In this document: piece by piece, positions 22,801-30,317 of the stretch
How positions within the stretch are numbered: position 1 is the stretch's first letter
How the letters are laid out: the number at the start of each line of letters is the position of its first letter
Assembly (NCBI GenBank): GCA_016649745.1
Contig: JAENXD010000008.1
Location: 1-32,727, forward strand
DNA from: Flavobacteriaceae bacterium
GTDB taxonomy: Bacteria > Bacteroidota > Bacteroidia > Flavobacteriales > Flavobacteriaceae
Length of the DNA stretch: 32,727 nucleotides
Direction: 5' to 3'
Translations under genes and position numbers: made by a program
The notes under the pieces: generated by a model
What the model saw: the letters and a program-made list of their open reading frames with translations, nothing else
Databases searched by the model: none
What the model was told of the DNA's origin: nothing

Positions 22801-25797
22801 ATGAAAAATTTTAAATTTTATTTGTTTAATGTCATGCTTCTTTTACCTGTAGTGCTATTTGCCCAGCAAACCGTTAAAGGAAAAGTTACGGAAGCAACAG
22901 GTGGTACAGCACTTCCTGGAGTTGGCGTTATTATTAAAGGAACTACTATAGGTACCGCAACAGATTTTGACGGAAACTTTACTATAGAAAATGTTAAACC
23001 TGAAGATGTTTTAGTATTCTCTTATATAGGATTCACTACACAATCAGTTACTGTAGATAACAATACAACTGTTAATGTTGCTTTATCAGAAAGTGCTGAA
23101 ACTTTAGATGAACTTGTTATTATTGGTTATGGATCAGTCAAAAAGAAAGACAAAACTGGGGCAGCCGTCAAAATTTCTGCTGATGATCTAAATCAAGGTA
23201 CACTTGTAGATCCTATCCAAGCAATTCAGGGTAAAGCAGCTGGTGTTAGTGTTACCAAACAAGGAGGTGACCCAAACTCAGGTTTTAATGTAAGAATTAG
23301 AGGTGCCGCTGGTTTTGCAGCTGGAGGTGACCCTTTATATGTTGTTAATGGTGTTAGAGGAGTAGATATTACTACCATTGCTCCTGAAGACATTACTTCA
23401 TTTGATATATTAAAAGATGCAGCCTCTACAGCGATATATGGTGCAGATGGTGCAAATGGTGTTGTATTTATAACCACAAAATCTGGGGTAAAAGGAAATG
23501 CTAAAATTGAATATAATACGTATGTTGCTTTAGATGAAGTTTCTAATAAATTAGGTCTTCAATCTGCAAAAAGTTACAGAGATTATATTGATGCAAACCA
23601 AGATAAATACGGTGACTTTAATGATGCCGGAGGTAATGTTGATTGGCAAAATGAAGTATACAGACCAGGTATAACTTTAAACAATAATTTAGCAATTTCA
23701 GGAGGTTCTGAAACTAGTAATTATAGAGCTTCTATAACTAATACAGATTTTGAAGGAGTAATTAATGGTTCTAATAAAAATAGAACTACTGGTAGATTAG
23801 ATTTGAATCAAAAATCTTTTGACGACAAATTAAATATTACCATGGGTATGTCTGCTTCCATAGAAAAAAACGAATATATTAATTATGGAAGTAATGAACC
23901 TACTGATGCATTATTTCAATCTTTTCAAAGACTCCCAACAGATCCTATTTATAATGCCGATGGTAGTTATTTTGAAACAACAAGAGTATTTAACTACTAT
24001 AACCCAGCAGCAAGTTTAAATCAAATTCAAAATGAAAGAGATGCAAAAAAATACACAGGAAATTTAGGTTTAGATTATACTTTTATTGAAGGTTTAAATG
24101 GAGTTGTAAACTTAAGTTATTTAAGAAACGATAGTGAGTCTACTTATTTTGAACCCAGATACAGCAATACAATTGGAACACAAAATACGCTGATAAGAGC
24201 TGGTTACGGTAAAAGATCTTATGAAAACTGGGCACAAGGAATGCTTGAAGGAACCTTAACTTATAAGAAAACTTTTAACGATGTTCACAACCTTACTGCT
24301 TTAACTGGTTATTCATACAGAAAACAAAATTGGGATGGATTCTTAGCAGAAGGAAGAGAACCTATTTCAAACTCATTAGGAGCAGATAAACTTCAAAATT
24401 TTGAAGATGTTCAATTAGGTGATCTAGAATCATACAAAGGTGATAGAACCGATATTGGCGTTTTTGCACGTGCTATGTACGATTATAATTCAAAATATTA
24501 TTTAACTGCGATGATTCGAAGAGATGGATCATCAGTTTTTGGAGATAACAATCAATGGGGTTGGTTCCCTTCAGTTCAAGTCGCTTGGAATATGGCTAAC
24601 GAAGACTTTATTAAAAATAACAGTCAGTTCATCAACTTATTAAAGTTAAGAGCCAGTTGGGGTATTTCAGGTAACAGTAACATTGATAGCTATCTGTCTT
24701 ATTTAAGAGTTGGTCCTTCTGAAACTTCTTCAATTGATCCTGTAACAGGAGACCCAATTGTAAATTTAGATTATTATAATAATGGAAACCCAGATTTAAA
24801 ATGGGATGAAAACGAAGAAATTAACTTAGGTTTAGATTTTGGAGTTTTAGACAACAGAATTTCAGGTTCCTTGGAATACTATTCTAAAAAAATAACAGAT
24901 ATGTTATCGGTTTATGATGTACCGACTGAAACAAATTATGCCGGAAAAATTTATTATAATGGCGGAGAAATGAAAAACTCAGGTTTTGAAGCAACATTAA
25001 TTGGAAAAGTATTTAATTCCGATAATTTTAAATGGAATACTACATTTACTTTCTCCAAAAACAATATGGAAGTCGTATCTCTTGATGGTGGAAAATATGA
25101 TTTGGCTTATAGAGATGTTGGATATATTTCAGCTCCAGGTATTGTTGGTGTTGCAACACAACGTATGCTACCGAAACATGATTTAGGAACTTTCTTTGGT
25201 TTTGAATATGCTGGAGTTAGTGAAGAAGGAAAGTGGTTAATTAAAGGTAATGACAATGAAATTTATTATTTAGATGATGTTTCTCAATCTGATTTACATA
25301 AAAAACCAATTGGAAATGCATTACCTGATTTTGAAATGGGATGGAGCAATAATTTGAACTATAAAGATTTTGATTTAAGCATGTCATTTAGAGCTGTTGT
25401 AGGCAATGATATTTACAATGCTACCAAGCAAGTTTTTGGTAACCCTGATTATATTACTCAAAGAAACGTACTTGATGAAGCATTTGCTTTAGACGGATAT
25501 GTTAGTGGAGCTTACCAAGCCTTAAGTTATTATATTGAAGATGGAAGTTTTATTAAATTAGATAATGTAAACTTAGGATATACATTCCCAAAAACCATCT
25601 TTAAAAATATAGGTAAACTAAGAGTCTATACATCCATAAATAATGTATTTACTTTAACAAATTATGATGGAATAGACCCTGAAGTTAACTTTAGTGGAGG
25701 AGATAAAGATAAAGGTGAAATTTATTTTGGTATAGATCAATATAATATTTATCCAAAAACGCGTACAATTACTTTTGGTATAAACGTTGAATTATAA
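22801..25797 (+). CDS. susC: SusC/RagA-family TonB-linked outer-membrane transporter
   Basis: SusC proteins are 22-strand outer-membrane barrels that import glycan oligomers with energy from TonB, with a SusD lid on top. The 998-aa protein has a Sec signal (LPVVLFAQ, cleavage near 21) and a carboxypeptidase-regulatory-like domain (about 23-98: VKGKVTEATGGTALPGVGV, DFDGNFTI, VFSYIGF). The TonB-box-like region ETLDELVIIGYGSVKKKDKTGA is followed by the plug (about 115-230: DPIQAIQGKAAGVSV, AASTAIYGADGANGVVFITTKSG) and a barrel ending INVEL. It is the first gene of susCDEF and the amylase, behind two operator-like sites. The starch/maltodextrin substrate is inferred from the surrounding GH13, GH31, GH97 and GH65 genes. 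SusD starts 10 nt after its stop. Confidence 0.97.
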   Translation: MKNFKFYLFNVMLLLPVVLFAQQTVKGKVTEATGGTALPGVGVIIKGTTIGTATDFDGNFTIENVKPEDVLVFSYIGFTTQSVTVDNNTTVNVALSESAETLDELVIIGYGSVKKKDKTGAAVKISADDLNQGTLVDPIQAIQGKAAGVSVTKQGGDPNSGFNVRIRGAAGFAAGGDPLYVVNGVRGVDITTIAPEDITSFDILKDAASTAIYGADGANGVVFITTKSGVKGNAKIEYNTYVALDEVSNKLGLQSAKSYRDYIDANQDKYGDFNDAGGNVDWQNEVYRPGITLNNNLAISGGSETSNYRASITNTDFEGVINGSNKNRTTGRLDLNQKSFDDKLNITMGMSASIEKNEYINYGSNEPTDALFQSFQRLPTDPIYNADGSYFETTRVFNYYNPAASLNQIQNERDAKKYTGNLGLDYTFIEGLNGVVNLSYLRNDSESTYFEPRYSNTIGTQNTLIRAGYGKRSYENWAQGMLEGTLTYKKTFNDVHNLTALTGYSYRKQNWDGFLAEGREPISNSLGADKLQNFEDVQLGDLESYKGDRTDIGVFARAMYDYNSKYYLTAMIRRDGSSVFGDNNQWGWFPSVQVAWNMANEDFIKNNSQFINLLKLRASWGISGNSNIDSYLSYLRVGPSETSSIDPVTGDPIVNLDYYNNGNPDLKWDENEEINLGLDFGVLDNRISGSLEYYSKKITDMLSVYDVPTETNYAGKIYYNGGEMKNSGFEATLIGKVFNSDNFKWNTTFTFSKNNMEVVSLDGGKYDLAYRDVGYISAPGIVGVATQRMLPKHDLGTFFGFEYAGVSEEGKWLIKGNDNEIYYLDDVSQSDLHKKPIGNALPDFEMGWSNNLNYKDFDLSMSFRAVVGNDIYNATKQVFGNPDYITQRNVLDEAFALDGYVSGAYQALSYYIEDGSFIKLDNVNLGYTFPKTIFKNIGKLRVYTSINNVFTLTNYDGIDPEVNFSGGDKDKGEIYFGIDQYNIYPKTRTITFGINVEL

Positions 25798-25807
25798 TAT
25801 AAAGAAA

Positions 25808-27319
25808 ATGAAATATATATATAAAATTGCAATCGTACTTATAGCTAGTTTTTCGCTATACAATTGCACAGAATTAGAGAGTGAAATTTCAGATTTTATT
25901 CCAGGAGATCAATACCCTGAAAATTCGGCACAAGCTATTCGAGTTGCTAACCCTGTATTCACAAAAACCCAAAGCATGTTAGATGGTGGCGGATGGTGGT
26001 TTCTTCAAGAAGTTCCCAGTGATGAGGCTGTAGCTCCAACAAGAGGTGCTGACTGGGATGACGGTGGAAAATGGCGTGTTTTACATACACATACTTGGGG
26101 AACTAATACTGAGGCCATTAACCAATTATGGGGATTAATTTATGACGCCGTTCCAAGAGCCAATAGAGCAATTGAGTTATTGGAAGTAAATGCAGAAAAC
26201 CCAGAAGTTACTACCGTATTAGCACAAACAATCGTTGCTAGGGCATATTATTACTATTTGGCTATTGACAATTATGGTGATGTACCGTTCCCTAGAACTT
26301 TCACAAATGCTGATGAGTTTCCATCTAGAACACCAAGAGCAGAAGTTTTTCAAACCATTGTTCAAGATATATTAGATAATATTGACAATCTTCCAACCCC
26401 TACACCTGGTGTAGCTTCAAGTTCGGTAAATAAAGGAACTGCTTATGCTTTATTAGCAAAATTATATTTAAATGCTGAAGTATATACAGGAACTCCAATG
26501 TGGACAGAAACCATTGATGCGTGTAATGATCTTATGAGCTTAGGTTATACCTTAGAAGGAAATCCATTAGCTCCTTTTGTTACAGATAATGGTGCTTCTA
26601 AAGAAAATATCTATACAATCGCTTATGATGAGAATAAATTCACTGGGTTTAATATTCATATGAGAACCTTGCATTATTTATCTCAACAAACATTTAATAT
26701 GGATGTTGCTCCGTGGAATGGTTTTGCTATTTTGGAAAGCACATACAACCTATTTGGAAATTCAGATTTAAGAGCCGACGGATTATTAGTTGGGCAACAA
26801 TATGCTAAAGATGGCACTGAAATTATTGATGATGTTGTTGGTGCAAATTTAATTTTAACGCCTACTATTCCTGCGTTATTAATAGATGCAAACACTTATA
26901 CTTTAAATGAAATTCGTAATTCAGGTGTTCGTGTGGCCAAATGGGAAATAAAAGAAGGTGCTAAAGGAAATTTGAGCAATGACTTTGCAATTTTTAGATT
27001 GGCAGATTTTAAATTAATGAAAGCAGAAGCGCTAGTGCGATTAAATGGAAATGGAGCCGGTGATGCTTTAGTAAATGAGATTAAGCTGAGATCTAATGCA
27101 ACAATTACAGGGAATTATTCACTTCAAGATATCCTAGATGAAAGAGGAAGAGAATTATTATGGGAAGGCGCACGAAGACAAGATTTAATTCGATTTGGAA
27201 AATTCAATAATGCTTGGTGGGAAAAAAACACTTCAGCTGTAACTAGAAATATTTTCCCTGTGCCTCAATTTGCAATAAATGCAAATAATAATTTATTGCC
27301 TCAAAACCCAGGATACTAA
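25808..27319 (+). CDS. susD: SusD/RagB-family surface glycan-binding lipoprotein
   Basis: SusD forms the lid of the SusC pore and binds the glycan at the cell surface. I use the ATG at 25808 (503 aa); the track's start at 25787 is a TTG that would add NYNIKK in front of the signal peptide. The lipobox is LYNC (Cys20), followed by TELESEISD, an acidic stretch consistent with the lipoprotein export signal for surface display. TPR-like helices (NQLWGLIYDAVPRANRAIELLE; RAYYYYLAIDNYGDVPFPR) and the C-terminal SusD motif ILDERGRELLWEGARRQDLI (near 441-460) are clear. It begins 10 nt after susC and is 16 nt before susE. Confidence 0.96.
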   Translation: MKYIYKIAIVLIASFSLYNCTELESEISDFIPGDQYPENSAQAIRVANPVFTKTQSMLDGGGWWFLQEVPSDEAVAPTRGADWDDGGKWRVLHTHTWGTNTEAINQLWGLIYDAVPRANRAIELLEVNAENPEVTTVLAQTIVARAYYYYLAIDNYGDVPFPRTFTNADEFPSRTPRAEVFQTIVQDILDNIDNLPTPTPGVASSSVNKGTAYALLAKLYLNAEVYTGTPMWTETIDACNDLMSLGYTLEGNPLAPFVTDNGASKENIYTIAYDENKFTGFNIHMRTLHYLSQQTFNMDVAPWNGFAILESTYNLFGNSDLRADGLLVGQQYAKDGTEIIDDVVGANLILTPTIPALLIDANTYTLNEIRNSGVRVAKWEIKEGAKGNLSNDFAIFRLADFKLMKAEALVRLNGNGAGDALVNEIKLRSNATITGNYSLQDILDERGRELLWEGARRQDLIRFGKFNNAWWEKNTSAVTRNIFPVPQFAINANNNLLPQNPGY

Positions 27320-27335
27320 TTAAAACTATATTAAA

Positions 27336-28511
27336 ATGAAAAAATTAAAATTTATACTAATATTACTTTTATCCATAAGTATTTGGTCATGCGAGGATGA
27401 TGATGCCGATATCGATATTTTTCCGTCTGAAACTGTTGAAGGAGTTGCAGTGTTAAATACACCTAACGTAATTGACTTTGAAATTACGGAAACCACAGAT
27501 GTTGTTGTTGGAAACGAAAATGAAATAGCGACAACTTTTACGTGGTCTAAGGTAACGGGAAATTATAATGGTTCTATACTTTATTTTCTTGAAATGGATA
27601 TAAAAGGAAATAACTTTAAAAATGGCGTTTATGCACCTTTAGGCAGTCAAGGAACTACTGAATTATCTAAAGAAATCAGTAATAGCGACTTAAACTTAGC
27701 CGTAAATGCTATTAACACCCAACTTGTCACATTAGGTTCTGCATTAAAGGTTGACTTTTCAACTGCCACTGAATTTGATATAAGAGTTGTTAGTGTTGCC
27801 GATATTTCTAAAGATAAAAGTTTTTCAGAACCAATCACAATCAACATAAATGCTTACGAAAAAATAGTTGTTATTGAACCACAATTATTTATTGCAGGTT
27901 CAGTTCAATCATATTATGGCAAAAGTAATTGGAATCCAGAACAAGGTCTAGAAATGAGATACATTGGTGATGGAACTACAAAAGTTTTTGAAGCTTATCT
28001 AAAGGCAACCGAAGGTGATATCTTTAAATTTATTTCAAATCAAGCAGTTTGGGATAATGTAGTGGGCAATTATGGTGTTATTGATGGTGCGCAGGATGGT
28101 AATTTGATCAATAGTAGCGATAGTGGAAATATTGAAATTCCTGAGGAAGGACAATATTATATAAAAGTTGATATTGATAATCTAACTTATAAATTGATTA
28201 AAATGCAATGGGGAGTTATTGGTAATGCCACACCTAATGGTTGGGATGGAGAAACGCCTATGACATACGATTTTAACACAAATACTTGGGAAATTACACT
28301 AAGCTTAACTGATGGTGAAGTTAAATTCCGTTCCAAATCGTTATCCAACGCAGTTTTTGGTGCTGGAGAAGAGTGGATCTGGAAGTTTAATGTTGGAACA
28401 AATTTAAACGCCTGGGATGAAGGTGAAGGAAACTTTGTCGTTAGTGCTGGAAGCGCATCACTTACACTTAAAATTGGATTTAAAGGTGATGCTGTTGTTA
28501 CTGGTATTTAA
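27336..28511 (+). CDS. SusE-like surface starch-binding lipoprotein
   Basis: This 391-aa lipoprotein has lipobox IWSC (Cys19) followed at once by EDDDADID, a textbook acidic surface-export signal. Residues about 45-175 form the SusE N-terminal immunoglobulin-like domain (TTFTWSKVTGNYNGSI at 66-81). Two beta-sandwich binding modules follow, about 183-289 (LFIAGSVQ...NWNPEQG, FKFISNQAVWDN) and about 292-391 (WGVIGNATPNGWDGETPM, VKFRSKSLSNAVFG). Trp199, Trp239, Trp303 and other aromatic residues could stack on glucose rings. SusE-type proteins hold starch chains outside the cell and have no enzyme activity. The first domain aligns without gaps to that of the next gene, so the two arose by duplication. 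It sits in the susCDEF run, 16 nt after susD. Confidence 0.9.
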   Translation: MKKLKFILILLLSISIWSCEDDDADIDIFPSETVEGVAVLNTPNVIDFEITETTDVVVGNENEIATTFTWSKVTGNYNGSILYFLEMDIKGNNFKNGVYAPLGSQGTTELSKEISNSDLNLAVNAINTQLVTLGSALKVDFSTATEFDIRVVSVADISKDKSFSEPITININAYEKIVVIEPQLFIAGSVQSYYGKSNWNPEQGLEMRYIGDGTTKVFEAYLKATEGDIFKFISNQAVWDNVVGNYGVIDGAQDGNLINSSDSGNIEIPEEGQYYIKVDIDNLTYKLIKMQWGVIGNATPNGWDGETPMTYDFNTNTWEITLSLTDGEVKFRSKSLSNAVFGAGEEWIWKFNVGTNLNAWDEGEGNFVVSAGSASLTLKIGFKGDAVVTGI

Positions 28512-28533
28512 TATTTAAAATAAAACATATAAT

Positions 28534-30252
28534 ATGAAAAAATTAATTTATATACTAATCGCTGTATTTGCAGTTACTGTAGCCTGTGAATCAGATGAAG
28601 TAACTATTAACACAATAAATGCTTCGGAAGCAGATCTAATTGCTGCTGAATTAGATGTGCCGGCAACAAATACGTTCGAAGTAATAAGAACTACCGATTT
28701 AGTGCAAGGAAATGAAGCAGCAGATGCAGTAACTTATACTTGGTCTAAGGCATCTGGTGATAATGATGGCGCTATAATGTACTACTTGCAACTGGATGTT
28801 GCAGGCAATGATTTTGCAACAGCAGTGACAATTCCTTTGGCTCAAGAAGGAACTTCGGAACTTTCTCGTACATTAACATTTGGTGATTTAAATAAAGCTG
28901 TCAATAAAATAAGCAGTAATTTATTTGCAATAGCATCTCCGCTGTCAATTAACTTTGAAGATGTAAACAACATGGAAATTAGGGTTGAAAGCATCTTGGG
29001 AGTGTCCATTGCCAAAGCATATTCACAACCAATTCCACTAACTGTAAAAGCCTATTTTTCAGGCTTAACAAATGATTTAGTTGTAAGTGGTGCTGCTTTA
29101 AATGAAGACGTTATTATCACAATTGCTGATGGTGTTTATAAAGGAAGGTTAAATTTAACTCAAAATACATTCAGGTTTTTTGCTCAGCCAGCTGATACAA
29201 ATGTTAGTTACAATTATGAGTATTTTGAATCTGATGGATATACAATCGATCCTTTATTGGAAAATGCAAATGATGAAAAAATGAATTTCAAGTTTACGGG
29301 TGCTGAAGGTCCTTGGGATATTTTTATTGACACTAATCTAAAATCTATTACCTTAGTGGAAGTAACAATACCTGATAACCTTTATATCGTAGGTAACAAT
29401 ACAAGTCCAGAATGGAACCCAGCAATTTCCCCTGAAATGAATTTAGTTAGCGAAGGCGTTTTTGTATTGGTTATTGAGCTTCAAGGAGTCTCTGACGGTT
29501 TTAAATTTATTCCAACTAATGCAAGTTTTGATGGAGATTGGGGCGAAGATCCCGCTAACCCAGGTCACATTATTCAAGATGGTGAACAAAATCTTACTGG
29601 ATATGAGGCTGGAAAATATTTAGTTACTGTTGATTATAACACGTTAACTTATAAAGTAACGGTGGTAAATAGTTTAAATGTTGTTGGATCTATTAACGGA
29701 TGGAATAGTACTACTGCCACACCTATGGTCGAGGCAAGCTTAGGAATTTACTCAATTGTTTTAGATTTACCAGTTGGAGCTGAATTTAAGTTTATACCAA
29801 CTACTGCAAGTTTTGAAGGTGACTGGGGTGCTGATGCCGCTAATGCCGGTAGAATTATCCAAGACGGAGAAGCTAACTTGTCTGGCTATGAAGCCGGCAA
29901 ATACGTTGTTGCAGTAAACTATAACACAATGAGTTTTACTGTTTCAAAAATTAGTGCAATTCCAACAAATTTATATTTAGTGGGTGATCATAATGGTTGG
30001 AACAATGCAACAGCAAATCAACTTACAAATGTAAGCTCTGGTGTTTTCTCTATTACATTAAACTTAAGTGCTGGTAATGGCTTTAAATTTTTACCGACAC
30101 AAGGATCTTGGGATGGTGATTTTGGGGAAAATAAATTAATTCCTCAAACATTAGTGCAAAATGACGAGCAAAATTTATCAGTTGCTGCTGATGGATCATA
30201 TAAAATTACAGTCGATTTTAATAATGGAAACTTTTCTGTAGTTTTACAATAA
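28534..30252 (+). CDS. SusF-like surface starch-binding lipoprotein with three tandem modules
   Basis: A 572-aa lipoprotein with lipobox TVAC (Cys18), then ESDE, an acidic surface-export signal. Domain order: a SusE-type N-terminal domain (about 45-175, TYTWSKASGDNDGAI at 67-81) and a divergent beta module (about 180-278). Three related starch-binding modules follow at 283-377, 381-472 and 479-572. Each has a VG...WN start, an FKF(I/L)PT strand and a D(W/F)G turn. The aromatic residues in these repeats are likely glycan contacts. It has one more module than the neighbouring SusE-like protein, like the SusE/SusF pair of B. thetaiotaomicron. It starts 22 nt after the previous gene and is followed by a strong terminator. 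There is no catalytic domain. Confidence 0.9.
   Translation: MKKLIYILIAVFAVTVACESDEVTINTINASEADLIAAELDVPATNTFEVIRTTDLVQGNEAADAVTYTWSKASGDNDGAIMYYLQLDVAGNDFATAVTIPLAQEGTSELSRTLTFGDLNKAVNKISSNLFAIASPLSINFEDVNNMEIRVESILGVSIAKAYSQPIPLTVKAYFSGLTNDLVVSGAALNEDVIITIADGVYKGRLNLTQNTFRFFAQPADTNVSYNYEYFESDGYTIDPLLENANDEKMNFKFTGAEGPWDIFIDTNLKSITLVEVTIPDNLYIVGNNTSPEWNPAISPEMNLVSEGVFVLVIELQGVSDGFKFIPTNASFDGDWGEDPANPGHIIQDGEQNLTGYEAGKYLVTVDYNTLTYKVTVVNSLNVVGSINGWNSTTATPMVEASLGIYSIVLDLPVGAEFKFIPTTASFEGDWGADAANAGRIIQDGEANLSGYEAGKYVVAVNYNTMSFTVSKISAIPTNLYLVGDHNGWNNATANQLTNVSSGVFSITLNLSAGNGFKFLPTQGSWDGDFGENKLIPQTLVQNDEQNLSVAADGSYKITVDFNNGNFSVVLQ
29380..30249 (+). repeat. Three tandem starch-binding module repeats within the SusF-like gene
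   Basis: The modules cover protein residues 283-377, 381-472 and 479-572. The first two share FKFIPT, ASF-GDWG, IIQDGE-NL-GYEAGKY and a V-YNT strand. Their codons differ at many third positions, so the duplication is old and kept under protein-level selection. The third keeps FKFLPT, GSWDGDFGE and DEQNLSV but lacks the GYEAGKY loop. Confidence 0.85.
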
Positions 30253-30261
30253 TAATTTTAG

Positions 30262-30293
30262 AAAAAAGGCTGCTGACATAGCAGCCTTTTTTT
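30262..30293 (+). terminator. Intrinsic terminator between susF and the amylase gene
   Basis: GGCTGCT and AGCAGCC form a 7-bp GC-rich stem with a GACAT loop, flanked by six A and seven T, which extends the stem and supplies the T tract. It lies 9 nt after the susF-like stop and about 24 nt before the amylase ATG. With A and T tracts on both sides it could act in both directions. Confidence 0.88.
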
Positions 30294-30317
30294 ATTTAAA
30301 TTTTAATTTTAAATAAC

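Noticed and set aside
25787-25807. Track start of susD at a TTG overlapping the end of susC
   Set aside because: The ATG at 25808 directly precedes the lipoprotein signal and leaves a normal A-rich leader.
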